64,000 nucleotides of DNA, from assembly GCA_004297335.1 (NCBI GenBank), contig SCUD01000140.1:1-64000 (forward strand), written 5' to 3'. This DNA is from Gammaproteobacteria bacterium. GTDB lineage: Bacteria; Pseudomonadota; Gammaproteobacteria; Steroidobacterales; Steroidobacteraceae. The notes beneath the pieces were generated by a model. That model saw only the letters and a program-made list of their open reading frames with translations. It was not told where the DNA came from and made no database searches. How positions within the stretch are numbered: position 1 is the first letter of the stretch; the number at the start of each line of letters is the position of its first letter. The translations under genes were made by a program, and so were the position numbers. Shown here piece by piece: positions 22,851 through 31,055 of this stretch.

Positions 22851-24811
22851 TGCTGGATGTGGATTACGAGGGCGCGGCGGAAATCGAGCGCGCCTGGCGC
22901 GAAGGACTGACGCCGGACCCATTGCTGACCGTATCCGAATGGTCGGATCGGCACCGGATGCTTTCCAGCAAGGCATCCGCTGAGCCGGGACGCTGGCGGA
23001 CCAGCCGCACGCCGTACCTGAAGGCGATCATGGACTGCCTGTCGCCGACCTCGCCGGTCGAGCGTGTGGTGTTCATGAAGGCCGCCCAGCTCGGCGCGAC
23101 CGAGATGGGTTCGAACTGGATCGGCTACGTGATCCACCACGCGCCAGGGCCAATGATGGCTGTGTGGCCGACAGTGGAAATGGCCAAGCGCAACTCCAAG
23201 CAGCGTATCGATCCGCTGATCGAGGAGTCGGGTGTTCTGGCCGAGCTAATTGCACCGGCCAGGAGCCGGGACTCGGGCAACACCATTCTCGCGAAGGAGT
23301 TCCGGGGCGGCGTCCTGGTAATGACGGGCGCCAACAGCGCGGTCGGACTGCGATCGATGCCAGTGCGCTACCTGTTCCTCGACGAGGTGGATGGCTATCC
23401 GCTGGACGTCGAGGGCGAAGGCGATGCGATTTCGCTGGCAGAAGCGCGTACCCGAACCTTCGCGCGCCGCAAGATCTTCATCGTCTCGACGCCGACGATC
23501 TCGGGTGCGAGCGCCATCGAACGGGAATATGAGGCATCTGATCAGCGACGCTACTTTGTGCCCTGCCCACACTGCTCGCATCGCCAGTGGCTGCGATTCG
23601 AGCAGCTGCGGTGGGAAAAGGGTCAACCGGAGAGCGCCGCCTACGTCTGTGAGTCCTGCGATGCACCGATTTTGGAGCACCACAAGACCTGGATGCTGGA
23701 ACACGGCGAGTGGCGCGCATTGGCACCAGAGAACGGCGCCAAGACCGCAGGCTTCCACTTGTCGTCGCTCTACAGCCCGGTGGGCTGGCGCAGTTGGCGT
23801 GAGATTGCCGTTACCTGGGAACTGGTCGTGAGCAAGGAGTCAGGATCGGCGGCAGCCATCAAGACGTTCAAGAACACGGAACTGGGCGAGACCTGGGTCG
23901 AGGAAGGCGAAGCACCAGATTGGCAGCGCCTCGTGGAGAGACGCGAGGACTACCCGGTCGGATCGGTTCCCCCCGGTGGACTCTTGCTGGTGGGCGGCGC
24001 TGATGTACAGAAGGACCGCATTGAGGCCTCCATCTGGGCCTTCGGGCGCGGCAAGGAGTCCTGGCTTGTCGAGCATCGCGTGTTGATGGGCGATACGGCC
24101 CGAGACGCGGTCTGGAAGCAACTGGCGGATCTACTTGCGGAGAACTGGACGCATGCATCCGGCGCGGCACTGCCGCTGGCAAGATTCGCCTTGGACACCG
24201 GGTTTGCCACCCAAGAGGCCTACACCTTCGTGCGGGCCTGCCGGGACCCGCGCGTCATGGCCGTCAAGGGTGTTGCGCGTGGCGCGGCACTGATCGGTAC
24301 GCCCACCGCCGTGGATATCTCGAAGGGCGGCAAGAAGCTGCGCCGAGGCATCAAGGTGTTCTCGGTTGCCGTCGGCATTGCCAAGCTCGAGCTCTACAAC
24401 AACCTGCGCAAATCGGCGGATGTGGCCGAGGACGGAACGAGTCCGGTCTACCCAGCAGGGTTCATCCATCTGCCACATGTGGACGCAGAGTTCATCCAGC
24501 AGCTGTGTTCGGAACAACTGATCACACGCCGTAACCGGAATGGCTTTCCCATCCGGGAGTGGCAAAAGATGCGCGAGCGTAACGAGGCCCTGGACTGCTA
24601 CGTCTACGCACGCGCCGCCGCTTCAGCGGCAGGACTGGATCGTTTCGACGAGCGCCATTGGCGCGAGCTGGCCCGACAACTGGGGATGGCCGATCCGCCT
24701 GAACCAACTGCCACCGTAACGACTGACGAGGCCACCCAACGCGGTGGCCTCGCTGTTTCTGGGCCAGGTCGCCGCGCACGCCAGTTGGTGCGCAGCCGCT
24801 GGCTCTCCTGA
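22850..24811 (+). CDS. Terminase large subunit (GpA-type)
   Basis: 653 residues. Deviant Walker A MKAAQLGATEM near 76-86, Walker B YLFLDEVDGYP near 175, a zinc-finger-like CPHC ... CESC pair near 235-265, and the nuclease part starting LLLVGGADVQKDRIEASIWA with catalytic Asp, then LARFALDTGFATQEAY. This is the phage lambda gpA class, which cuts at cos sites and drives packaging. The match predicts a cos-type phage. A perfect 9-bp hairpin lies in the last 100 bases of the gene. Confidence 0.95.
   Translation: MLDVDYEGAAEIERAWREGLTPDPLLTVSEWSDRHRMLSSKASAEPGRWRTSRTPYLKAIMDCLSPTSPVERVVFMKAAQLGATEMGSNWIGYVIHHAPGPMMAVWPTVEMAKRNSKQRIDPLIEESGVLAELIAPARSRDSGNTILAKEFRGGVLVMTGANSAVGLRSMPVRYLFLDEVDGYPLDVEGEGDAISLAEARTRTFARRKIFIVSTPTISGASAIEREYEASDQRRYFVPCPHCSHRQWLRFEQLRWEKGQPESAAYVCESCDAPILEHHKTWMLEHGEWRALAPENGAKTAGFHLSSLYSPVGWRSWREIAVTWELVVSKESGSAAAIKTFKNTELGETWVEEGEAPDWQRLVERREDYPVGSVPPGGLLLVGGADVQKDRIEASIWAFGRGKESWLVEHRVLMGDTARDAVWKQLADLLAENWTHASGAALPLARFALDTGFATQEAYTFVRACRDPRVMAVKGVARGAALIGTPTAVDISKGGKKLRRGIKVFSVAVGIAKLELYNNLRKSADVAEDGTSPVYPAGFIHLPHVDAEFIQQLCSEQLITRRNRNGFPIREWQKMRERNEALDCYVYARAAASAAGLDRFDERHWRELARQLGMADPPEPTATVTTDEATQRGGLAVSGPGRRARQLVRSRWLS
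24728..24751 (+). other. Perfect hairpin inside the 3' end of the terminase gene
   Basis: GAGGCCACC / GGTGGCCTC with a 6-base loop, 60 bases before the stop, followed by a poor T tract (CTGTTTCT). It may be a weak terminator or RNA-processing site between terminase and head transcripts. Confidence 0.4.
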
Positions 24812-24828
24812 TCAACAAAGGACATCCC

Positions 24829-25320
24829 ATGAGTTTGCAGACCCGTATCGAGAGCCTGGTGATTCGCATCGCCCAGGAGTTCAACACGCTCAACGGTAAG
24901 ACCGGCACGTTGGCGAGCCTGACCACGACTGACAAGTCGAGTCTGGTGGCCGCCATCAACGAGCTTCAGTCAGCCGTTCTCAGCGGCACCGGCATCGACG
25001 ACGCCAACGTAGCGCTGACCACCACCTACTCGTCGACCAAGATCGTCACGCTGCTCGATACGCTCAAGACCGAGATCCTGGGCGGCGCAGATGCTGCCTA
25101 CGACACGCTGGTCGAGATCCAGCAGTTGCTACAGGACGGGACCAGCGGCCTCGATGCGCTGCTCGCGGCCATCAACAACCGCGTGCGCTTCGATGCCGCG
25201 CAGACGCTGACCGTCATCGAGCAACAGCAGGCCCGATCGAACATCGGCGCCATTGCACTGACGGCCATTGGCGATGCCGACACCGACTTTGTCGCCGTGT
25301 TCGAGGGAGCGCTGGTCTGA
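24829..25320 (+). CDS. Fibre-like structural protein between terminase and head-tail joining genes
   Basis: 163 residues. The N-terminus MSLQTRIESLVIRIAQEFNT is a likely coiled coil shared with the next gene. The rest (LTTTDKSSLVAAINELQSAV, TTYSSTKIVTLLDTLKTEIL, GGADAAYDTLVEIQQLLQDG, QQARSNIGAI) resembles helical neck or tail-fibre stalk repeats. Probably a fibre or head appendage subunit. It is coupled to the next gene by one shared base. Its place between terminase and gpW homologues is unusual for a fibre gene. Confidence 0.7.
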   Translation: MSLQTRIESLVIRIAQEFNTLNGKTGTLASLTTTDKSSLVAAINELQSAVLSGTGIDDANVALTTTYSSTKIVTLLDTLKTEILGGADAAYDTLVEIQQLLQDGTSGLDALLAAINNRVRFDAAQTLTVIEQQQARSNIGAIALTAIGDADTDFVAVFEGALV

Positions 25321-25712
25321 TGTCGCTTTCCGATCGAATCACATCTCTCGCCGCGCGTATTGGCATCGAGGTGAAAGCCAAGATCGACGCATCTCATCCG
25401 GGGCTTGCTCGCGCGTGGGTGAGCTTTGGCTACGTCAACGGGCAGATGGTGATGCACAGCGCTCATAACGTCGTGAGCGTGGAGCGCCTGGCGACCGGTC
25501 GTTACCGCGTCCATTTCACGCAACCGATGTCCGATACAGATTACTGCTGGATTGCACTGGCGCGCAGCAGCACCGACAACGGCACACAGCGGGTCGCCAT
25601 CGTCCGTGCCAGCGCCGACCAAAAGACTGCCAACTACGTTGATGTCGCCTGCGCCACGATGGCAACGTCGTTTGCCGACTCCACCGAGATCAACCTGGTG
25701 GTGTATCGCTGA
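25320..25712 (+). CDS. Fibre-tip-like structural protein
   Basis: 130 residues. The N-terminus MSLSDRITSLAARIGIEVKA has the same heptad-like spacing as the preceding protein. The rest is a beta-rich domain (RAWVSFGYVNGQMVMHSAHN, VVSVERLATGRYRVHFTQPM, TDYCWIALARSSTDNGTQRV, DSTEINLVVYR), the type of domain found at the tips of phage fibres. Likely a receptor- or glycan-binding partner of the stalk protein before it (inference). Confidence 0.7.
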   Translation: MSLSDRITSLAARIGIEVKAKIDASHPGLARAWVSFGYVNGQMVMHSAHNVVSVERLATGRYRVHFTQPMSDTDYCWIALARSSTDNGTQRVAIVRASADQKTANYVDVACATMATSFADSTEINLVVYR

Positions 25713-25933
25713 TGGCCTACACCCAATCCCAACTCGATGCGCTCGAAGCCGCGCTGGCCAAGGGCGAGCGCCGCGTGAGTTTCGGCGACAAGACCATCGA
25801 GTACCGCACCATCGAGGAACTGGGTGCCGCCATTCGCGAGGTCAAACGAGGACTGTTTGATGACGCCGTCGCAACCGGCCTGTGGCCAGGCGCTCCGCGC
25901 CAGATCCGCGTCGCGACCCGGAAGGCCACCTGA
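25712..25933 (+). CDS. gpW-like head-tail joining protein
   Basis: 73 residues: MAYTQSQLDALEAALAKGER, RVSFGDKTIEYRTIEELGAA, IREVKRGLFDD. Short helix-hairpin-helix of the lambda gpW family, which seals the portal before tail attachment. One base overlaps on each side, and the portal gene follows, as in lambda (W-B). Confidence 0.85.
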   Translation: MAYTQSQLDALEAALAKGERRVSFGDKTIEYRTIEELGAAIREVKRGLFDDAVATGLWPGAPRQIRVATRKAT

Positions 25934-27417
25934 TGAGCTGGTTCTCCAAACTTCGACGAGGTCTGTTTGGTGGCCCGTCACCGACCTATGACGGCATCGG
26001 CGGTGGCCGACGCGCGATTGCCTGGCAGGTCAGCAACCCTGGCGCGGTCGCCGCGCTGGCTTTCACCCAGAACGAGCTCCGAGCCAAGAGCCGGGATCTG
26101 GTACGACGCAACGCTTGGGCGGCTGCCGGCGTGGAGGCTTTCGTCGCCAACGCGATCGGCACCGGCATCAAGCCGCAGTCGATGCTCCCGGACAACGCGC
26201 TTCGAGAAACCATTCACTCGCTCTGGTGGGACTGGTGTGAAGAGGCGGACGCGGCTGGCTTGACCGACTTCTACGGCCTGCAGGCACTCGCGTGCCGGGC
26301 AATGCTGGAAGGCGGGGAAGCCCTGGTGCGGCTGCGCTTTCGCCGCCCGGAAGATGGTCTGGCGGTCGGTCTGCAGCTCCAAGTGCTGGAACCAGAGCAC
26401 CTGCCCACGACGATGAACGTGGAGCTCCCCACCGGCAACGTGGTGCGGACCGGCATCGAGTTCGATCGTCTCGGTCGCCGCGCCGCATACCACCTGTATC
26501 GCTCGCATCCCGGCGATGGTGCGCTGGCGCCGATGTCCGGCACGGGTGGAATGGATACCGTGCGCGTGCCCGCTGACGAGATCATTCACATGTTCCGTCC
26601 GCTTCGTCCTGGCCAGATCCGGGGCGAGCCATGGCTGGCACGAGCGCTGGTCAAGCTCAATGAGTTGGACCAGTACGACGACGCTGAACTGGTACGCAAG
26701 AAGACGGCAGCCATGTTCGCGGGCTTCATTACGCGCCTCGCGCCCGAGGACAACCTCATGGGCGAAGGGCTGGCGGATGCCAGCGGCGTGTCCCTGGCGG
26801 GACTCGAACCCGGGACCATGCAGTTGCTGGAGCCTGGTGAGGACGTCAAGTTCAGCCAACCGGCAGACGTCGGCGCCAGCTACGCCGAATTCCTGCGCAT
26901 GCAGTTCCGGGCAGTTGCTGCGGCGATGGGCATCACCTACGAAATGCTCACCGGCGATCTGACGCAGGTGAACTACTCGTCGATTCGCGCCGGCTTGCTG
27001 GAGTTTCGCCGCCGCTGCGAGGCAATCCAGCATGGCGTGATCGTTCATCAGCTCTGCCGACCGATCTGGCGGGCATGGATGGAACAGGCTGCGCTCGAAG
27101 GCGCACTCGACCTCCCCGGCTTCGTCGGACGCAAACGGGAATACCTGGCCGCGAAGTGGATTCCGCAGGGCTGGCAGTGGGTCGACCCGAAGAAGGAGTT
27201 CGACGCGATGCTCACCGCGATTCGCGCCGGACTGCTTTCACGCTCCGAGGCCATTTCGGCCTTCGGCTACGACGCCGAGGACATCGACCGCGAGATCGCG
27301 GCGGACAACCAGCGGGCCGACGAACTCGGCCTGGTCTTCGATTCCGACCCGCGCCACGACAAAGCGCCCGTCAAAGCGGCGGAGACAGCCACCCCGGCTC
27401 CGCCGCAAGAACCCTAG
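25933..27417 (+). CDS. Portal protein (lambda gpB family)
   Basis: 494 residues from ATG 25933, which overlaps the gpW-like stop. Typical features: LVRRNAWAAAGVEAFVANAI, GTGIKPQSMLPD, LWWDWCEEADAAGLTDFYGL, ALACRAMLEGGEALVRLRFR, HMFRPLRPGQIRGEPWLARA and LEPGEDVKFSQP. The portal forms the dodecameric DNA entry ring at one head vertex. Length agrees with lambda-type portals. A proline-rich C-terminus may interact with the packaging motor. Confidence 0.94.
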   Translation: MSWFSKLRRGLFGGPSPTYDGIGGGRRAIAWQVSNPGAVAALAFTQNELRAKSRDLVRRNAWAAAGVEAFVANAIGTGIKPQSMLPDNALRETIHSLWWDWCEEADAAGLTDFYGLQALACRAMLEGGEALVRLRFRRPEDGLAVGLQLQVLEPEHLPTTMNVELPTGNVVRTGIEFDRLGRRAAYHLYRSHPGDGALAPMSGTGGMDTVRVPADEIIHMFRPLRPGQIRGEPWLARALVKLNELDQYDDAELVRKKTAAMFAGFITRLAPEDNLMGEGLADASGVSLAGLEPGTMQLLEPGEDVKFSQPADVGASYAEFLRMQFRAVAAAMGITYEMLTGDLTQVNYSSIRAGLLEFRRRCEAIQHGVIVHQLCRPIWRAWMEQAALEGALDLPGFVGRKREYLAAKWIPQGWQWVDPKKEFDAMLTAIRAGLLSRSEAISAFGYDAEDIDREIAADNQRADELGLVFDSDPRHDKAPVKAAETATPAPPQEP

Positions 27418-27427
27418 GACAACTGAC

Positions 27428-28747
27428 ATGCAGCTCGTACACCTGGCGTCCCGTCTCTACGGGACGCCGCTTCTCATTGCGCGTTCGAAACTGGATGTGA
27501 TCCTGTCCGTTCTCGGCCCACGCATCGGACTGCCCGAGATCGATACCGCCGTCCGGCTTCCCACCCCGAAGGCTGGAAATTCGATCGGGCAGCCCGGCAT
27601 CGCGATCATCCCGGTACACGGCACGCTGGTACGACGGGCGATCGGCTTGGAGGCGGCATCAGGCCTGACCTCCTATGGCGAAATCGCTGCACGCTTCGAC
27701 ACGGCGCTGGCGGACCCACAAGTCAGCGGCATCCTGCTCGACCTCGATTCGCCCGGTGGCGAAGCGGGTGGCGTGTTTGAGCTGGCCGCGCGGATTCGTG
27801 CCGCGAACGACATCAAGCCGGTCTGGGCGCACGCCAACGACTCAGCGTATTCGGCCGCTTACGCCATCGCAGCTGCCGCCTCGCGCCTGACCCTTTCCCA
27901 GACCGCCGGGGTGGGCTCCATCGGTGTCATTGCGCTGCACGTCGACCAGTCCATCAAGGATGCAAAGGATGGCATCGCCTTCACGGCGATCTATGCCGGC
28001 CACCACAAGAACGACTTTTCGCCCCATGCACCGCTGTCGCCACAGGCGGCTTCCACGCTGCAGACGGAGGTCGATCGGCTGTACGGAATCTTCGTCAGCC
28101 AAGTCGCGCAGATGCGCGGCCTGGACAGCGACGCCGTGCGGGCGACCGAAGCCGGCTTGCTGTTCGGGGAGGCTGCTGTGACGGCAGGCCTGGCTGACGC
28201 CGTGGCCAGTCTCGATCAGGTCTTGGTCGAGTTTTCCAACGCGCTGGGCGCACAGCGCCGTCTGGCGACACCCAGTGCAGGCACGGCCAAGCGCGGCCCA
28301 CTCGCCCGCGCCTCTCCCGCGTCACCGAAAGCCAGCACGCAGATTTCCAGCCATCAACACTCTCATTTGGAGCAGAACATGACAGATCAAGAACAGCAGA
28401 ACCCTCTGGACGACCCCGATCCGGAGACCACGCCGGACCCGGCAGATACCCCAGCGCCAGAACCTGCAGCACCGCCCGTGGCCGCATCGATCGCTGGAGC
28501 GCCCACCAACGGTCGGATCGAGGCACAAGCCATCGCCGAGATCTGCCTGATCGCAGGCACGCCGCAGCGCACGGCGGAATTCCTTGCCTCCGGCATGACC
28601 GAGTCCCAAGTCCGCCGGGCGCTGCTCGAGGCTCGGGCCGAACAGCCGGAGATTGCCTCGCGCATCACCGCCGATGCCGGAACCACTGTGCGACCGGAGA
28701 GCAGCCCGGTCGTTGCCGCCGTCAAGAAACTCGCCACGAAGGAGTAA
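27428..28747 (+). CDS. S49/ClpP-like prohead protease fused to scaffold (lambda C-like)
   Basis: 439 residues. Protease part, about residues 55-270: GIAIIPVHGTLVRRAIG, ILLDLDSPGGEAGGVFELAA, NDSAYSAAYAIAAAASRLTL with the presumed Ser nucleophile, then TAGVGSIGVIALHVD. After an Ala/Ser/Pro linker, the last 122 residues form an acidic, then helical scaffold domain that can also be made from an internal ATG at 28379. This is the lambda gpC/Nu3 arrangement; the protease matures the prohead and the scaffold shapes it. Confidence 0.93.
   Translation: MQLVHLASRLYGTPLLIARSKLDVILSVLGPRIGLPEIDTAVRLPTPKAGNSIGQPGIAIIPVHGTLVRRAIGLEAASGLTSYGEIAARFDTALADPQVSGILLDLDSPGGEAGGVFELAARIRAANDIKPVWAHANDSAYSAAYAIAAAASRLTLSQTAGVGSIGVIALHVDQSIKDAKDGIAFTAIYAGHHKNDFSPHAPLSPQAASTLQTEVDRLYGIFVSQVAQMRGLDSDAVRATEAGLLFGEAAVTAGLADAVASLDQVLVEFSNALGAQRRLATPSAGTAKRGPLARASPASPKASTQISSHQHSHLEQNMTDQEQQNPLDDPDPETTPDPADTPAPEPAAPPVAASIAGAPTNGRIEAQAIAEICLIAGTPQRTAEFLASGMTESQVRRALLEARAEQPEIASRITADAGTTVRPESSPVVAAVKKLATKE
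28379..28747 (+). CDS. Internal-start head scaffold (Nu3-like)
   Basis: In-frame ATG 28379 preceded by GGAGC would give a 122-residue protein beginning MTDQEQQNPLDDPDPETTPD and ending VVAAVKKLATKE. It is acidic and proline-rich, then helical (IEAQAIAEICLIAGTPQRTA, QVRRALLEARAEQP). In lambda the scaffold Nu3 is made from the same kind of internal start within C. Support is by analogy plus the ribosome-binding site. Confidence 0.6.
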   Translation: MTDQEQQNPLDDPDPETTPDPADTPAPEPAAPPVAASIAGAPTNGRIEAQAIAEICLIAGTPQRTAEFLASGMTESQVRRALLEARAEQPEIASRITADAGTTVRPESSPVVAAVKKLATKE

Positions 28748-28750
28748 GCC

Positions 28751-29128
28751 ATGCCTGCCATTCAGGAAACCAACAACCTCGGTGATCTCCTCAAGTACGA
28801 GGCACCGAATCTGTATTCACGCGACCTGGCCACGATCGCTGCCGGCCAGAACCTACTGCTCGGCGCCATCGTCGGCCGCGACAGTACGACCGGCAAGCTG
28901 AAAGCGCTCGACCCGACCGCCACGGATGGCACCGAGAGCGCCGTCGGCGTACTCGCCACCGACGTGGACGCGACCCTGATCGACCGCGAGGACGCGTTGC
29001 TAATCACCCGCCACGCCATCGTCGCCAGCCACGCGCTGGTCTGGCCTGTCGCCGCCACTCCCACCGAGAAAACCACCGCGATCGCTCAGCTCGAAGCGCG
29101 TGGCGTCCTCGTCCGAACCGCCGCCTGA
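28751..29128 (+). CDS. Head decoration protein (gpD-like)
   Basis: 125 residues: MPAIQETNNLGDLLKYEAPN, LYSRDLATIAAGQNLLLGAI, ATDGTESAVGVLATDVDATL and DALLITRHAIVASHALVWP. The beta-rich pattern matches lambda gpD, which clips on the expanded capsid and stabilises it. It lies 3 bases after the protease/scaffold gene and just before the major capsid gene, as in lambda (C-D-E). Confidence 0.92.
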   Translation: MPAIQETNNLGDLLKYEAPNLYSRDLATIAAGQNLLLGAIVGRDSTTGKLKALDPTATDGTESAVGVLATDVDATLIDREDALLITRHAIVASHALVWPVAATPTEKTTAIAQLEARGVLVRTAA

Positions 29129-29143
29129 TTTAGGAGACACACC

Positions 29144-30145
29144 ATGCAGAACCCATTCACCAATCCCGCGTTCTCGATGGCGGCGCTCACGGCGGCCATC
29201 AACATTCTCCCCAACCGCTATGGCCGCATCGAGGATCTCGGCCTGATGCCGGCCAAACCGGTGCGCCAGCGCCAGGTCATCGTCGAGGAGATGAACGGCG
29301 TGCTCAACCTGCTGCCCACCCTGCCGCCGGGTGCCCCGGGCACGGTCGGTGTGCGCGGCAAGCGCACCCTGCGTTCGTTCGTGATCCCGCATATCCCGCA
29401 CGACGATGTCGTCCTGCCGGAGGAGGTTCAGGGCATCCGCGCCTTCGGCTCGGAGACCGAGATGGAAGCCGTCGCCGGTGTCATCGCGCGCCACCTAGAG
29501 ACCATGCGCAACAAACACGCGATCACGCTGGAGCACCTGCGCATGGGCGCGCTCAAGGGCGTCATCCTGGATGCCGATGGCTCGGTGCTCTACGACCTGT
29601 TCGACGAGTTCGACATCACGCCACAGACCATCGCCTACGACCTCGGCAATGCCGGTACCAATGTGAAGGCGAAATGCCTCGCGACCCTGGCCGCGATCGA
29701 GGACAACCTCAAAGGCGAATTCATGGTCGGTGTGCACTGTCTGTGCTCGCCCGAGTTCTTCACCGCACTGACCGGCCATGCCAAGGTCGAGAAGGCCTTC
29801 GAGAACTGGCAACAGGGCGCCATTCTGATCAACGACGTCCGCCGTGGCTTCACCTACGCCGGCATCACCTTCGAGGAGTATCGCGGACAGGCGACCGATC
29901 CCACGGGCACCACTCGTCGCTTCATCGCGGCTGGCGAGGCTCACGCCTTCCCGCTCGGTACCGTCGATACCTTCGGCACCTACTTCGCCCCGGCCGACTT
30001 CAACGAGACGGTCAACACCATCGGGCAGACGCTCTACGCGAAGCAGGAGCCGCGCAAGTTCGATCGCGGTACCGACTTGCATACCCAGTCCAACCCGCTG
30101 CCCATGTGCCACCGCCCGGGTGTGCTCGTGAAGTTGACGGTGTGA
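29144..30145 (+). CDS. Major capsid protein (lambda gpE family)
   Basis: 333 residues: PNRYGRIEDLGLMPAKPVRQ, VGVRGKRTLRSFVIPHIPHD, DVVLPEEVQGIRAFGSETEM, FDEFDITPQTIAYDLGNAGT, YRGQATDPTGTTRRFIAAGE and AKQEPRKFDRGTDLHTQSNP. These are HK97-fold features of the lambda E family, including the conserved P-loop-like segments near both ends. Preceded by AGGAGACACACC. Forms the hexamers and pentamers of the head. Confidence 0.95.
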   Translation: MQNPFTNPAFSMAALTAAINILPNRYGRIEDLGLMPAKPVRQRQVIVEEMNGVLNLLPTLPPGAPGTVGVRGKRTLRSFVIPHIPHDDVVLPEEVQGIRAFGSETEMEAVAGVIARHLETMRNKHAITLEHLRMGALKGVILDADGSVLYDLFDEFDITPQTIAYDLGNAGTNVKAKCLATLAAIEDNLKGEFMVGVHCLCSPEFFTALTGHAKVEKAFENWQQGAILINDVRRGFTYAGITFEEYRGQATDPTGTTRRFIAAGEAHAFPLGTVDTFGTYFAPADFNETVNTIGQTLYAKQEPRKFDRGTDLHTQSNPLPMCHRPGVLVKLTV

Positions 30146-30429
30146 TGGTGCGCGTCGAGGAGTTCTACGAAGCCGCCGCCAGAACCGGACTGCTGGTGGA
30201 TGCGGAGATCGATGGCAACACCATTGCCGTCGATTTCCGCTCCCCGGACGAGGCCGTACTCGACGGGCTGGTCCTCTCATCCGACTACACGATCCGCTTT
30301 CCGGCCTCGGCACTGCCGAGCCTGGCGGCAGGAGACGCCGTGTCCATCGGTGGCAATAACTACCGCGTCCGCGATATCCGCAGCATCGGCGACGGCTCCG
30401 AGCGGCGCGCCGATCTCTCCCGCATCTAG
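30145..30429 (+). CDS. Head-tail attachment protein (gpFII-like)
   Basis: 94 residues from ATG 30145, which shares one base with the capsid stop. MVRVEEFYEAAARTGLLVDA then VDFRSPDEAVLDGLVLSSDY, TIRFPASALPSLAAGDAVSI, GGNNYRVRDIRSIGDGSERR. The compact beta barrel pattern and position after the capsid gene correspond to lambda FII, which joins head to tail. Confidence 0.85.
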   Translation: MVRVEEFYEAAARTGLLVDAEIDGNTIAVDFRSPDEAVLDGLVLSSDYTIRFPASALPSLAAGDAVSIGGNNYRVRDIRSIGDGSERRADLSRI

Positions 30430-30441
30430 GAACTGCAAGAC

Positions 30442-30867
30442 ATGAACTCCATCCGCGAGCGCCTCTTACGGGAGGTTGTCGCACGCCTGACGTCTGCGGT
30501 AGCGCCTGTCCCGGTTCTACGGTTTCCGACTGTGCCGGTCACACGCGACGCGAGCCCCGCTCTGTTGGTGTTTGCTGAGGGCGACAGCATCACCGCGCAT
30601 GCCAACAGCCTCGTCGACCGGCTCCTGATGTTGCGTCTTGTTGTTGTAGCGCGTGGCGACGATGCCTTCGACCAAGCGGACCTGGCAGTCGTCGCCGCCC
30701 ACGCTGCCCTGATGAGCGACGCCAACCTGGGCGGTCTTGCCCTGGCGCTGCGCGAAGTCGATTGCGAGTGGGACCCGGAGAACGCCGACGCCGGAGCCGT
30801 GGCACTGCCCGCCCGCTATGAGATCCGCTACCGCACCCACGCACTTGATCTGACCCGAACTGGATAA
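30442..30867 (+). CDS. Tail terminator-like minor tail protein (gpU/Z-type)
   Basis: 141 residues: MNSIRERLLREVVARLTSAV, APVPVLRFPTVPVTRDASPA, RLLMLRLVVVARGDDAFDQA, DLAVVAAHAALMSDANLGGL and RYEIRYRTHALDLTRTG. The alpha/beta layout with the acidic C-terminal strand fits tail terminator or minor tail proteins that cap the tail tube. Order (attachment, this gene, tube protein) supports it. Confidence 0.8.
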   Translation: MNSIRERLLREVVARLTSAVAPVPVLRFPTVPVTRDASPALLVFAEGDSITAHANSLVDRLLMLRLVVVARGDDAFDQADLAVVAAHAALMSDANLGGLALALREVDCEWDPENADAGAVALPARYEIRYRTHALDLTRTG

Positions 30868-30873
30868 CCTGAC

Positions 30874-31053
30874 ATGAACATCGAACTACTGAAACCCCAT
30901 TCCCATGCCGGCGTCATCTTCGCGCCGGGCGATCTGCTCGACCTCGACGAGGCCACTGCACGCTGGCTGATCGACGCCGGCGTCGCCAAAGCCACCGACG
31001 GACTTGATGAGCCGATCGGCAAACCTCAACCCACTGCACGCAAGGGAGACTGA
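30874..31053 (+). CDS. Small tail-region protein (DUF7210-like)
   Basis: 59 residues from ATG 30874: MNIELLKPHSHAGVIFAPGD, LLDLDEATARWLIDAGVAK, ATDGLDEPIGKPQPTARKGD. The pattern (short beta strand, PGD, LDEATARWLIDAGVA) is that of small phage proteins found before the tail tube gene. No motif indicates a function. It lies 2 bases before the tube gene; GGGAG upstream of that gene lies inside its end. Confidence 0.8.
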   Translation: MNIELLKPHSHAGVIFAPGDLLDLDEATARWLIDAGVAKATDGLDEPIGKPQPTARKGD

Positions 31054-31055
31054 CC

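Noticed and set aside
25978-27048. Minus-strand frame opposite the portal gene
   Set aside because: No homology signal and lies wholly within an essential phage gene.
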